From assembly GCF_013114595.1 (NCBI RefSeq), contig NZ_VTXE01000013.1:1-64000 (forward strand): DNA of 64,000 nt. Reading direction: 5' to 3'. Positions 1 to 8,248 of the stretch are shown in pieces. Under the pieces are notes generated by a model. That model was not told where the DNA came from. It did not search any database and saw nothing but the letters and a program-made list of their open reading frames with translations. The translations under genes were made by a program, and so were the position numbers. This stretch comes from Vibrio sp. 99-8-1 (GTDB taxonomy: Bacteria > Pseudomonadota > Gammaproteobacteria > Enterobacterales > Vibrionaceae). Each line of letters begins with the position of its first letter. Position 1 is the first letter of the stretch.

Positions 1-141
1 TCATATTGCTGTAAACATATATGCATCGACACACTTCTTTACCTACATTTCCTTTAAGTATTTTATGCCTATATTTGGGCGTCCAAACTATGTGATACTG
101 GCATTTGTGGTATACATGCGAGCTCGAATCATATCTGCCAT
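1..141 (-). pseudogene. tnpA: IS200-type TnpA transposase N-terminus, apparently frameshifted and partial
   Basis: The frame from about 138 down to 1 encodes the IS200 TnpA N-terminal signature, including YHIVWTPKYRHKIL, and is still open at the window edge. The ATG with the good ribosome-binding site (minus strand, first base 141) lies in a different frame. That frame gives MADMIRARMYTT and stops after 17 codons. The conserved frame has no start codon between an upstream TAA and the signature. The simplest reading is a small deletion just after the start that inactivates this copy. A sequencing error or an unusual start would be the alternatives. Confidence 0.6.
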
Positions 142-256
142 GTTCTTTATCTCCTTGATTTTCTGGTTACAAACATGGATATATTGAACATGAGCGTCCT
201 TCGGGCAAAGCCCTAATGGACGATCACCACCTTCCTAGATGGTGGTGGTTTAAGGG
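1..256 (-). mobile_element. IS200/IS605-family element, 5' end, cut by the window edge
   Basis: Read on the minus strand, the fragment starts with the end structures typical of IS200-type elements. One hairpin has CCACC arms pairing with GGTGG (about 219-250) and another has CGTCC/GGACG arms (about 188-215). An AAGGAG ribosome-binding site and the transposase start follow. The mobilising enzyme of this family is a Y1 (HUH) transposase acting on single-stranded DNA. The rest of the element lies outside the window. The outer boundary near 256, beside the porin terminator, is inferred from where the hairpin ends. Confidence 0.75.
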
Positions 257-264
257 TTGAAAAT

Positions 265-294
265 AAAAAAGGCCACCAAAGGTGACCTTTTTTT
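265..294 (-). terminator. Rho-independent terminator of the porin gene
   Basis: A 7-bp stem with one mismatch (GGCCACC/GGTGACC) and an AAA loop is flanked by A6 on the left and T7 on the right. It can terminate transcription from either side. The porin stop codon is about 17 bases away. Confidence 0.8.
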
Positions 295-310
295 AAGCAG
301 AAAAATTCAA

Positions 311-1351
311 TTAGAACTTAACTTGAATACCAGCTACGTAGCCTACTTCGTAATCTTTAGAATCTGCACCTTGATTACCTTGCTTCTTAGTTGTAGTGTC
401 GTAGTAACCAGTGTTACCACCTACTTCAAAGTATACAATTGAGCTAGGTGCTACTGTGTATAGTACGTTTGCGTAGTAGTTAGCGTAATCTTTTTCCAGT
501 TTCTCATCATCAGTAGTTGAGTAACCTAGGTTAAACTGGAAGTCACCCATGTTGTATGCACCAGAGATAGCCATGATTTTCTTATCAAATTTCTTCTCGC
601 CCTTCTCTTGAGAAGAACCATCTGCATAAGATGCTTCGATGTCGAAGTTATCAAATGCGTACTGAGCTTGAATTGCGTATACACCGTAATCAGTTTCAGC
701 TTTAGCAGCACTATCTTCAATGATAGAAGAAGTAGAAGAATCTGGGTCTTGCTTGTATGTAGCCGCTTCAGCTGCAGTAGTAGCGTCTAAAGCAAATAGA
801 CGTAGTTCTAGGCCTTCAGTTGGACGAACACCAATTTTACCATCAACAAAAGAAGTATCGTCATTGCCATCAAGAATTGTAGATGCAGCCATGAAGAACA
901 TGCCTTGATCGTAAGAGTACATTGCTAAGTTTTCAGAGCTAAGACCAGCATCATCAACTTTAGCATTTGTACCAAATTCCATATCATTACCAACGCCAGC
1001 ACCATCCATTACTGTATCTTGAATACCGAAGGTTAATTTACCAAAGTTAGTATCAAAACCAGCGTAAGCGTTACCTAGGTTTTTCTCTTTTTTAGCATTA
1101 GAATCGATGCCATCAAATTCCCAGTAACCTAGTACTTTAACGTTATCGTTTACTTGACGGATAACTTCAAAGTTAAACTCAGCATCATCAGCTTGTAGTT
1201 TAGGGTCTGCATCAGGAGTAAGAGACTTTTTGTATTGTACGTCTAGCTTACCGCCGAAGTTGAACGTGTTGCCATCTTTGTTGTAAATTTCTGCTGCGTT
1301 AACAGAACCAGCTGCTACTAGTACTGATAGAGCGATTAGAGTCTTTTTCAT
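311..1351 (-). CDS. Outer-membrane general porin (OmpU/OmpL-like)
   Basis: A 346-residue beta-barrel porin predicted to form trimeric diffusion channels in the outer membrane. Residues 1-19 are a signal peptide ending VNA, followed by AEIYNKDGNTFNFGGKLD, a typical Vibrionaceae porin start. The body is rich in aromatic and acidic beta-strand segments and the protein ends in phenylalanine (IQVKF), the signal for BAM assembly. Codon use is strongly biased, like that of gapA and ptsG, suggesting very high expression. It is monocistronic, with its own promoter and terminator. It differs clearly from V. cholerae OmpU as I remember it (no INQSGDK start), so I give no symbol. OmpL of Photobacterium is the other candidate name. 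Confidence 0.88.
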   Translation of the reverse strand: MKKTLIALSVLVAAGSVNAAEIYNKDGNTFNFGGKLDVQYKKSLTPDADPKLQADDAEFNFEVIRQVNDNVKVLGYWEFDGIDSNAKKEKNLGNAYAGFDTNFGKLTFGIQDTVMDGAGVGNDMEFGTNAKVDDAGLSSENLAMYSYDQGMFFMAASTILDGNDDTSFVDGKIGVRPTEGLELRLFALDATTAAEAATYKQDPDSSTSSIIEDSAAKAETDYGVYAIQAQYAFDNFDIEASYADGSSQEKGEKKFDKKIMAISGAYNMGDFQFNLGYSTTDDEKLEKDYANYYANVLYTVAPSSIVYFEVGGNTGYYDTTTKKQGNQGADSKDYEVGYVAGIQVKF

Positions 1352-1476
1352 AATAATCCACTGCCTTTTCTTAAGAAAATTTCGGGAAATCCTTTTCGGT
1401 TCCCTTTTTTATGTTTTATTGGTGATGACGCTAATGAGCAACATCGGTGTCATCGCCACTAAATTTCGAGAGTCAT

Positions 1477-1503
1477 ATTGTAAAAGTTTCGTCCACATGT
1501 CAA
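1477..1503 (-). promoter_or_regulatory. Predicted sigma-70 promoter of the porin gene
   Basis: On the minus strand a perfect -35 (TTGACA, 1498-1503) is followed 15 bases later by TACAAT (1477-1482) as the -10. This predicts a leader of about 115-120 nt. The leader can fold GGCGATGAC (1448-1456) against GTCATCACC (1421-1429), a long stem upstream of the ribosome-binding site. Spacing is slightly short; a 16-17 base alternative -10 is possible. Confidence 0.55.
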
Positions 1504-1768
1504 TGATCTAAAAAAATAAAACTAAAAATAACTAAATCCATAAAAATCAACCAGTTAACATGAGTTCCAGTTAAATATTAAACAGATAGAATTGCAATAT
1601 GACCAACATTCCAATTAATTGATTACATTTTCAATAAGAACAAACAACCATTAAACAAGAAAAAAGACCATCAAAACAGACGCAAACACCAAGCAAATCA
1701 AAATATACGACACAAATAACTAATTAGTGGATATAAGAAAGCTATTTAATTAAGGTTCAGTTTTTTTT

Positions 1769-1784
1769 TGTGATTTACATCAAA
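1769..1784. promoter_or_regulatory. Possible CRP-binding site
   Basis: TGTGA, six bases, then TCAAA lies about 210 bases upstream of dinG and about 270 bases upstream of the predicted porin -35. The left half is perfect and the right half has two mismatches. The distance from either promoter is large, so function is uncertain. Confidence 0.35.
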
Positions 1785-1992
1785 AAATATTTAAAAAGAG
1801 ACGGTTTATGTGAGGTGAATCGCTATTAAGCGAATGAAATAGCCAGAAAAAAATGAACTTTATAACTATTTAGCACTCATTAATCTCTCTGATAAAATAA
1901 CTGTCAATTCAATCAATAGAGAAAAGCATGAACAATGTGTCGATTTTTAAGGATTATGCTACCATTGCGACCTACTCAATCTCGGCTTTATT

Positions 1993-4065
1993 ATGCTCAA
2001 TCCAAACGTACAAAAATCTATCCAAAAAAGTTATCAAAACTTACAACATCAACTTGATAACTTTGTTCCCCGTAGAGCTCAAAACTATTTAGTAGCAGAA
2101 ATCACAAAAACCTTGTCAGGAACGTACCATAAAAAAAACCGAATTATGGTAGCAGAAGCAGGAACTGGCATTGGTAAATCATTGGCGTATTTAATGGCGG
2201 TCATTCCTACCGCGGTGCTAAATAATAGAAAGGTGGTGATATCGACCGCCACAGTCGCGTTGCAAGAACAACTGCTCAACAAAGATTTGCCTCTATATAG
2301 ACGCATCACTGATATAGATTTCTCATTTATCCTAGCAAAAGGACGGCAACGATACTGTTGCGCAGAAAAACTTGCCTCAGCCTGTGGCGCCGACGGTGGC
2401 CAACTTGCCATGTTTGAAACCAAACCCAATGTACGAGACAAAGAGCTGCTACAAACTATGTACCGCTCATTGCAGCAAGGTAAATGGGATGGCGACAGAG
2501 ATTCATGGCCAAAAGCCATTAAGAATGCGTTGTGGTCTGCAATTGTCAGCGACAAACATAGCTGCAATAACAGCTTACCAAACCATAGATCATGCCCTTT
2601 TCAAAAAGCTCGAGTAGAATTAGATAAAAATGATGTGGTTATTGCCAATCATAGTTTAGTGATGGCAGATATAGAGTTGGGTGGTGGCGTTATATTATCC
2701 GAGCCAGACAATACCATTTATGTGTTCGATGAAGCACATCATCTGCCTAAAGTCGCCAGAGATCACTCCTCTGCTGCAGCCAGTCTCAAAGGTGTCGCAA
2801 GCTGGTTAGAAAAACTCAATCAATCTTGTACTAAGTTTGTTAGCTTAGCGGATGAGAAAAGAGTCAGCCGATTTAGAGTAGAACTGCAAGATGCTATTCA
2901 GCAGTTAATCCCCTCTCTCAATCAACTGACTCACCAGTTTAATGCCGACCAATTTGAGAACAATATTTATCGCTTTAATAATGGCGAACTTCCTGAATGG
3001 TTAGAGACACAATCCAAAGAGCTTAAATTGCAGGCTAAAAAGGCCAATCAATCCTTAGCCAAGATTACTGACCTTATAGCAGAAAGGCTTAAAGATGGTG
3101 AGATCAGCAGCAAACTCGCTGAACCTGCATTGGCCGAGGCCGGCTTCTATAACCAAAGATTAGAGAACTTGGCTCAAGTGTGGCGTTTAATGGCATCACC
3201 AAACAGAGATAAAGGCGCCCCTTTAGCTAAGTGGCTAGAAATAAGCAGCGAGCGAGACGGGGATTTTATTGTCAACGTCTCCCCTTTAGAAGTTGGCTGG
3301 CAGTTAGATCAAAAGATCTGGAGTCGCTGTGTCGGAGCTGTACTTACGTCAGCCACGCTAAGAGCATTAAACTCGTTCAGTTATTTTTGCTTCCAAGCTG
3401 GGGTGAGTGAACAGGCTGATCAGGGCGTTCAGTTCTTGGCATTGGCATCACCTTTTAATTACCAGGAAAACGCGCAACTTGTTGTACCTAAGCTCAACTA
3501 TGAACCTCAGGCACCTCAATTTACCGATGAGCTGTGCGATAAACTGCCACAGTTAATTAAAGCTGACGCGGCAAACCTCGTGCTTTTCGCCTCATATTGG
3601 CAGATGAATCAAGTGGCAGAAAAACTCGCCCCGCTGTTAGCAAAAAAGGGATGGTGTATACAAGTTCAGGGTGATAGCGCAAGAAATGACATTCTAAAAA
3701 AACATAAAACGCTTATACAGTGCGGAAAAACCAGTATTCTATTCGGTACTGGTAGTTTTTCAGAAGGTTTAGATCTGCCTCGGCAACTATTAGAAAACCT
3801 AATAATCACCAAGATACCCTTCGCGGTCCCTACTTCTCCCGTCGAACAAGCTCATGCAGAGTATATTGAGTCAAAAGGTGGCAATCCGTTTATGCAAATT
3901 GCGGTTCCTGAAGCGAGTAAAAAATTGATTCAATCCGCAGGTCGTTTACTGCGAACTGAAGAAGATTCTGGTAAAGTCATCCTGCTTGATAGAAGAGTAG
4001 TAACAAAACGTTATGGCAAACTATTGCTAGACTCACTACCTCCTTTTAAACGAATAATTGAATAG
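1993..4065 (+). CDS. dinG: ATP-dependent DNA helicase DinG
   Basis: A 690-residue superfamily 2, XPD-like 5'-3' DNA helicase that unwinds forks, D-loops and R-loops; E. coli DinG has 716 residues. The Walker A motif AEAGTGIGKS is at about residues 54-63 and the Walker B box DEAH at 246-249. Between them lie the cysteines expected to hold a [4Fe-4S] cluster (C122/C123, C191, C201). Motif VI is visible near the end as QSAGRLLRTEEDSG. In E. coli dinG is SOS-induced, but I find no clear LexA box here. No strong ribosome-binding site precedes the ATG; it is the first ATG in frame and fits the family N-terminus. Confidence 0.95.
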   Translation: MLNPNVQKSIQKSYQNLQHQLDNFVPRRAQNYLVAEITKTLSGTYHKKNRIMVAEAGTGIGKSLAYLMAVIPTAVLNNRKVVISTATVALQEQLLNKDLPLYRRITDIDFSFILAKGRQRYCCAEKLASACGADGGQLAMFETKPNVRDKELLQTMYRSLQQGKWDGDRDSWPKAIKNALWSAIVSDKHSCNNSLPNHRSCPFQKARVELDKNDVVIANHSLVMADIELGGGVILSEPDNTIYVFDEAHHLPKVARDHSSAAASLKGVASWLEKLNQSCTKFVSLADEKRVSRFRVELQDAIQQLIPSLNQLTHQFNADQFENNIYRFNNGELPEWLETQSKELKLQAKKANQSLAKITDLIAERLKDGEISSKLAEPALAEAGFYNQRLENLAQVWRLMASPNRDKGAPLAKWLEISSERDGDFIVNVSPLEVGWQLDQKIWSRCVGAVLTSATLRALNSFSYFCFQAGVSEQADQGVQFLALASPFNYQENAQLVVPKLNYEPQAPQFTDELCDKLPQLIKADAANLVLFASYWQMNQVAEKLAPLLAKKGWCIQVQGDSARNDILKKHKTLIQCGKTSILFGTGSFSEGLDLPRQLLENLIITKIPFAVPTSPVEQAHAEYIESKGGNPFMQIAVPEASKKLIQSAGRLLRTEEDSGKVILLDRRVVTKRYGKLLLDSLPPFKRIIE

Positions 4066-4144
4066 TATTAAGATCCACCGATCTTTTAAGTATAAATTTT
4101 ATTTCAGATAAACCTTAGTCAGCTCTCTAAATAATGGACATTCT

Positions 4145-4918
4145 ATGGAAATGATCGAACCAACCATGTTGGTTATCTTGGCATTAGTCGCCTTCGCGGC
4201 AGGATTTATTGATGCTGTTGCTGGCGGGGGTGGTATGTTAACTATCCCGGCTTTACTTTCCATTGGATTACCTCCTCATATTGCACTAGGTACTAATAAG
4301 CTAGCCGCTAGCTTTGCTTCCTCTACTGCAGCAGTCACCTTTTATCGAAAAAAACTGTTCAAACCTCAGTTTTGGCTACACGCTTTTTTTGCAACTTTAA
4401 TTGGTGCCACCGTAGGAACTTTTATTGTAGATGCCATCAGTACTGAATGGTTAGAAAAAGCCATCCCACTGATAGTACTTGCCACGGCTATTTATACCAT
4501 CTGGCACAAGTCCCCTCCGACAACAGGTACAACGCTACCGGAAAAATGCAAAAAGTTTACACAAACGCAATGGATTCAGGGTATTACTTTAGGTTTTTAT
4601 GATGGTGTTGCCGGCCCAGGAACAGGGGCCTTTTGGATGGTATCAAGCATGGCCGTCTATCGTTTAAATATACTGTTGGCCTCTGGACTATCTAAGGCGA
4701 TGAACTTTACCAGTAACTTTACCTCTTTTGTCACATTTGCACTATTAGGACATGTTAATTGGGTGTTGGGATTAACTATGGGCGTCTGTTTGATGCTTGG
4801 CGCATATGTCGGTGCTCATTCAGCCATCAAATTTGGAGCTAAATTTATTAGGCCGGTCTTCGTTACTGTTGTTAGTATTATGGCAATAAAGCTCGCCTAT
4901 GAAGCTTGGTTTCTATGA
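4145..4918 (+). CDS. yfcA: TauE/SafE-family membrane permease, YfcA-like
   Basis: A 257-residue polytopic inner-membrane protein of the DUF81 (TauE/SafE) family, whose characterised members export small anions such as sulfite or sulfoacetate. The two family motifs are present: GFIDAVAGGGGMLTIPAL near residue 20 and GFYDGVAGPGTGAFW near residue 150, each followed by hydrophobic helices. The sequence resembles E. coli YfcA closely. Its substrate is unknown. The stop codon overlaps the priC start (ATGA at 4915-4918), so the two are translationally coupled. The symbol rests on resemblance only. Confidence 0.85.
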   Translation: MEMIEPTMLVILALVAFAAGFIDAVAGGGGMLTIPALLSIGLPPHIALGTNKLAASFASSTAAVTFYRKKLFKPQFWLHAFFATLIGATVGTFIVDAISTEWLEKAIPLIVLATAIYTIWHKSPPTTGTTLPEKCKKFTQTQWIQGITLGFYDGVAGPGTGAFWMVSSMAVYRLNILLASGLSKAMNFTSNFTSFVTFALLGHVNWVLGLTMGVCLMLGAYVGAHSAIKFGAKFIRPVFVTVVSIMAIKLAYEAWFL

Positions 4919-5451
4919 GTCATTTAAAGCAGATAAAGTCACATTTACAACAACTATTATTGCAGGCTGAACAGATAGATAGCCAGCAAGGAAGAGCAGA
5001 TAATGCCTTGTTTGATCGTACTCTTTTTAAATGTTCGTCAACATTACTGACGCCTTATGTAAAAGAGGCTTTGTTGCTTTATAAAGAACTTAAAACATTA
5101 CAAAGCAGACAGAACAGTAGTCAAGCTCAGGCAGAGTATCTTTCCGAACGGTTAATTAATCAGGTAACCGCGGTTCAAAGAGAGTTGGCAACTCATAAAC
5201 TACAATTTAGCGATTTTTCCACACCACAAGACCAAACTGAATTGTCTGAGCTATATCGAGAGTTGATGCAACACAATGAATGGGAAAGACGATTAATAGA
5301 GATGGTCACAACAAAACAGCAGTTGTGGCAATCAGCAAGCAAAAGCACCAAAAATCAGGCTAAAAAAGCGCTAGTTTTGACGGAACAACGGTTAGCGAGA
5401 TGCCAAAAGTCCAAGTTAGCCATAGAAAAATTAATTGAGAGTAATAAATGA
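4915..5451 (+). CDS. priC: Primosomal replication protein PriC (N'')
   Basis: A 178-residue, highly charged helical protein. PriC recognises stalled forks carrying a leading-strand gap and helps reload DnaB. Two stretches match E. coli PriC: HNEWERRLIEMV in the middle and EQRLARCQKSKLAIEKL near the C-terminus. I chose the ATG at 4915 rather than an upstream TTG because it overlaps the preceding stop as ATGA and gives the family length (E. coli 175 residues). The stop again overlaps the next start by ATGA. The priC-ybaM pairing is the same as in E. coli, which supports both calls. Confidence 0.88.
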   Translation: MSHLKQIKSHLQQLLLQAEQIDSQQGRADNALFDRTLFKCSSTLLTPYVKEALLLYKELKTLQSRQNSSQAQAEYLSERLINQVTAVQRELATHKLQFSDFSTPQDQTELSELYRELMQHNEWERRLIEMVTTKQQLWQSASKSTKNQAKKALVLTEQRLARCQKSKLAIEKLIESNK

Positions 5452-5615
5452 CACAAGATAAGAGTCCACAACTGGATAGTGCACCTGAGCAAGTTAAGTT
5501 AGCGGTTGACCTAATCTATTTGCTAGAAACGAATAATATAGAACCGGCTACTGCGTTAGAGGCTATCGAAATAGTAAAACAAGATTTGCTACGTAAAGCC
5601 GAGCTGGAAAAATAA
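5448..5615 (+). CDS. ybaM: Small YbaM-family protein (DUF2496)
   Basis: A 55-residue protein whose start overlaps the priC stop (ATGA, 5448-5451). The core segment APEQVKLAVDLIYLLE aligns with the E. coli YbaM start (APDDVKLAVDLIVLLE), followed by a shared EIVKQD/DIVKRD segment. In E. coli ybaM also lies directly downstream of priC. Its function is unknown. Overlap and synteny suggest co-translation with priC. Confidence 0.85.
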   Translation: MTQDKSPQLDSAPEQVKLAVDLIYLLETNNIEPATALEAIEIVKQDLLRKAELEK

Positions 5616-5656
5616 TCCCCTTTATACCCCCAGATATTCTCCCTTATGCTGTCGCG

Positions 5657-6205
5657 TTATTTTTTTAATCCGATTAACTTTTCTCTATGCGCTGGATACT
5701 CAGTACTTGGAGATAACCAAATAGACAAAAATGCGCTATTGAGAGATTCATTGGTAATCTCTCCTAGTTTCTTCGCTGATTGATTATTTTTATAGAAATG
5801 AAATTCTCCCGTAACTCCATCGGTAATATAAACCAGTTTTTCACCTCTTTTAACACTAGTATAAATGGCTTCCAATTCTGTTAACCAAGATTGCTGTATT
5901 TGGCTATCGTAACCTAGATTCACCCATTGCTCTTTTGTCGCCGCAATTAATTGCTGTTTTGATATGTCTCTTTGGTACACAATTGATAATGCGAGAGGTT
6001 GTGATGTTAACTCTGATGAGTCTTGATATTCGCCCGTGGGGGTCTTCAGTTCTGACTGAAATATATTAAGGAAGAACACGCTCAAACTCGATCTGCCCAC
6101 TGTAGGCCACTTTTCCCACCGCGTTGTATCTTGCCAATTAGGGGCAGATGCCCAGACAGATAAGTGGACATTAAGCATCATTAGTACAGCGACGAACCAT
6201 TTCAT
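5657..6205 (-). CDS. Secreted chalcone-isomerase-like protein
   Basis: A 182-residue predicted periplasmic protein. The start at 6205 is set by a GGAGG eight bases upstream and by a signal peptide beginning MKWFVAVLMMLNV and ending near WASA. The mature part contains WPTVGRSSLSVFFLNIFQSEL followed by a LSIVYQRDI strand and a WLTELEAIYTSVKRGE segment, the pattern of the bacterial chalcone-isomerase-like domain (PF16036). Bacterial members have no established enzymatic role, so I do not infer isomerase activity. It converges with priC-ybaM and appears monocistronic. Confidence 0.72.
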   Translation of the reverse strand: MKWFVAVLMMLNVHLSVWASAPNWQDTTRWEKWPTVGRSSLSVFFLNIFQSELKTPTGEYQDSSELTSQPLALSIVYQRDISKQQLIAATKEQWVNLGYDSQIQQSWLTELEAIYTSVKRGEKLVYITDGVTGEFHFYKNNQSAKKLGEITNESLNSAFLSIWLSPSTEYPAHREKLIGLKK

Positions 6206-6286
6206 AACAAGCCTCCAGCAATTGAATGTGTTATTCAAAGCTATACAGCAAGTTTTATACCTAATTCTAAATTAGGTATTTTCATT

Positions 6287-6549
6287 ATACTCAAATGATC
6301 TCAAGGTGCTTGTTCAGCAAGAATGTATTGGCTGCTGATCAAGGCGGTGGTTTGAAGGCATAGTCATTCTACAGCAAGAATCCGTAACACAGAGCAAAAG
6401 CCAATAAAACTCGCCCTTTGGCAGCACATCAACACGCCCATTTCTGCGTCAGATAATCTTGAAAGGGAATGCCATTCCTTCAATTACCTTTCTTGAATTG
6501 AACGTGTTGATGTTGCTCTGAATCCTGCATCTTGAGGTCACTTGAGCAT
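6287..6549. repeat. Palindromic dispersed repeat, copy A (MITE-like, both ends present)
   Basis: The left end reads ATACTCAAATGATCTCAAGG (6287-6306). The right end, on the opposite strand, reads GCTCAAGTGACCTCAAGATG, so the element has terminal inverted repeats of roughly 25-30 bases. Inside are a second inverted pair (ATCAACACG near 6428 and CGTGTTGAT near 6503) and a central imperfect hairpin at about 6451-6489. The right half matches copies C and D base for base over long stretches. No open frame for a transposase exists in it. Confidence 0.75.
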
Positions 6550-6710
6550 ATTAGGTTCATCAATTTATGGATCATTGAAATAAGCTTCACTGACGTTAGG
6601 CAATACCGCGATCAAATCAAGCGGCAAACTCTTGCAGCGATCAAAAGACAATATTCTGATGCGAAAATATGATGATTTATAAAGACGATATGGGTTAGTT
6701 TCAAAATAAC

Positions 6711-6734
6711 AAAGCCTGATAAAAATCAGGCTTT
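6711..6734 (-). terminator. Rho-independent terminator of htpX
   Basis: A perfect 10-bp stem (AAAGCCTGAT/ATCAGGCTTT) with a 4-base loop is followed on the minus strand by a T-rich tract. It sits about 50 bases after the htpX stop. Confidence 0.75.
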
Positions 6735-6782
6735 GTACTGTTTAAAGGCCACAGCAATAATCGTTAGCTGTATATATCACCT

Positions 6783-7646
6783 CTAGCTGTTTCTTAACGC
6801 ATCAATACGCTTATCCAGTGGCGGATGGCTCATCAACAACTGCATCATGGTTGACTTACCATTAATACCAAACGCCATCATAGAACCTTCTAATTGCGGT
6901 TCGTGACTGACCTTTAATCGCTCCAATGCTGCTATCATTTTATGTTTACCAACCAAATTCGCCGCGCCTGCATCCGCATGAAATTCACGATGACGGCTAT
7001 ACCACATGGTTAAGAAGCTCGCCAAAAAGCCCAGTACCATCTCTAAAAAGAAGGAAACAGCAAAGTAAAGCATCATACTACTTCCTTGCCCCTCTTCCCG
7101 ATCACCAGATGCTACGATATTAGCAATAAAGCGAGAAAGGAAAATGACAAAGGTATTCACCACACCTTGCATTAGCGTCATTGTGACCATATCACCATTT
7201 GATATATGACTTACCTCATGCGCCAGTACGGCTTCCGCTTCATCACGAGTCATATTTCGTAGCAAGCCTGTAGATACAGCGACCAAAGAGTCATTTCGTT
7301 TCGCACCAGTCGCGAAAGCATTAATATCATCCGCTTGATATATCGCAACGGTCGGCATCCCTATTCCAGCTTGTTGAGCTTGACGAGAAACTGTCTCTAA
7401 TAGCCAATGCTCGGTTTCATTTCTCGGACTCTCAATTACTTGCCCCCCAACGGAACGCAGTGCCATTTTTTTCGATAGCAACAAAGAAATAAATGATCCA
7501 CCAAAACCAAACAGGGCCGCCATTAATAACAACCCATTCAAACTTCCTGGTTGCATACCAGTAGTAGCATAAACAATATTTAGAACAACACTTAACACAA
7601 GAACAACAGCTAAGTTTGTTGCCAAAAACAGCATAACGCGTTTCAT
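6783..7646 (-). CDS. htpX: Membrane zinc metalloprotease HtpX
   Basis: A 287-residue M48-family protease of the inner membrane that degrades damaged membrane proteins together with FtsH. Two N-terminal transmembrane helices (about residues 4-24 and 37-57) precede the zinc motif HEVSH at 143-147. Two further hydrophobic segments and the glutamate region [10 protein letters not shown] follow. The whole protein aligns with E. coli HtpX (293 residues). I use the ATG at 7646, preceded by GGAGAG, because it gives the family N-terminus [13 protein letters not shown]; an in-frame start 13 codons upstream lacks support. In E. coli htpX is controlled by CpxR, but I see no convincing site here. Confidence 0.95.
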   Translation of the reverse strand: MKRVMLFLATNLAVVLVLSVVLNIVYATTGMQPGSLNGLLLMAALFGFGGSFISLLLSKKMALRSVGGQVIESPRNETEHWLLETVSRQAQQAGIGMPTVAIYQADDINAFATGAKRNDSLVAVSTGLLRNMTRDEAEAVLAHEVSHISNGDMVTMTLMQGVVNTFVIFLSRFIANIVASGDREEGQGSSMMLYFAVSFFLEMVLGFLASFLTMWYSRHREFHADAGAANLVGKHKMIAALERLKVSHEPQLEGSMMAFGINGKSTMMQLLMSHPPLDKRIDALRNS

Positions 7647-8030
7647 CTTTCTCTCCAGTTCCAGACTCTTTACTTTTATTATCATTTCATTTTAATAGTA
7701 CGTTGTACTATTTCTAATAGATATAGCCATTAAGTTGAATTACAAGGCTCATTAATGAATTGAAACATTTATTAATGTACTCAAGTGGCCTCATGGTGCC
7801 GGATTCAGAGCTTAATGGTGAGAAATTGCCGGGAGCGAACAAGCATTAGACCAAGGTCGTATTGAGTACAGAAAAGGATCACCGTACATTCAGACCAATA
7901 AAATATTTATGCTGATAAAAGTGAAGCCAAGTTAGTTATAGCAAATAATATGATGGCAACAAAATTGCATAATAATATACGCAAGTGACCTTTTTTATTT
8001 TGCTACGCTAACCAACTAAAGGAATGAATT
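7647..8030. other. Non-coding region with repeat copy B, between htpX and a small gene
   Basis: The 384-base gap contains upstream sequence of the minus-strand htpX gene, repeat copy B (7777-7869), and AT-rich sequence leading to the small gene at 8031. I see no further gene or recognisable operator. Confidence 0.55.
7777..7869. repeat. Palindromic dispersed repeat, copy B (degenerate, short)
   Basis: The left end GTACTCAAGTGGCCTCATGG, followed by GTGCCGGATTCAGAGC, matches the terminal repeat of copies A, C and D with a few changes. The right end TTGAGTAC (7862-7869) is its inverted counterpart. An interior CCAAGG(T/C) segment also resembles the interior of copy A. It lacks the central hairpin of the other copies. 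Confidence 0.55.
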
Positions 8031-8198
8031 ATGGTTGAAAGCACAAATTACCAAATGGCAATTGACCTACTCTGCTGCCATTTAGGGCTGACTGAAGATG
8101 AAGCGAAAGAGCAGCTAGGAATAAGTGAAGCGCATAAAATTCAGCAACAAATTGCTAATGTTCAGCCCTCATTAATGTCAATTCCAACAGACAGATAA
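8031..8198 (+). CDS. Small conserved-looking protein of unknown function
   Basis: A 55-residue open frame preceded by AAGGAA at a good distance from its ATG and followed immediately by a strong terminator. The protein is MVESTNYQMAIDLL then CCHLGLTEDEAKEQLGIS and a polar tail. It is acidic and predicted helical, with neither signal peptide nor membrane segment. The LTEDEAKEQLGIS part could be a short helix-turn-helix-like segment, but this is too little to assign a fold. The ribosome-binding site plus terminator make a real gene more likely than chance. I do not recognise the family. Confidence 0.6.
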   Translation: MVESTNYQMAIDLLCCHLGLTEDEAKEQLGISEAHKIQQQIANVQPSLMSIPTDR

Positions 8199-8227
8199 AA
8201 AAAGGTTGCCAATTGGCAACCTTTTTT
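8199..8227. terminator. Bidirectional terminator between the small gene and bioD
   Basis: A 9-bp stem (AAGGTTGCC/GGCAACCTT) with an AATT loop is flanked by A-rich sequence on the left and T6 on the right. It serves both convergent genes. Confidence 0.85.
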
Positions 8228-8248
8228 CTTAACTCTATAAACAGAGTA

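Larger units (their letters stand above)
1352..1992. other. Non-coding region between the divergent porin and dinG genes
   Basis: This 641-base AT-rich stretch holds the porin leader and promoter at its left end and the dinG upstream region at its right. At 1769-1784 there is TGTGATTTACATCAAA, which fits a CRP site (TGTGA-N6-TCACA) in 8 of 10 positions. I see no gene in it, and no CTGT-N8-ACAG LexA box ahead of dinG. Confidence 0.6.
6206..6782. other. Non-coding region holding repeat copy A and the htpX terminator
   Basis: This 577-base gap contains the upstream region of the chalcone-isomerase-like gene (6206-6286), a 263-base inverted-repeat element (6287-6549) and the htpX terminator (6711-6734). 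Between the last two, 6550-6710 holds nothing I recognise. Confidence 0.7.

Noticed and set aside
1900..1992. LexA box before dinG
   Set aside because: A CTGT at about 1901 has no ACAG partner at the required distance, so SOS control cannot be claimed from the sequence.
2085..2567. 160-codon open frame antisense to dinG
   Set aside because: It is opposite the helicase core, which fully explains the sequence.
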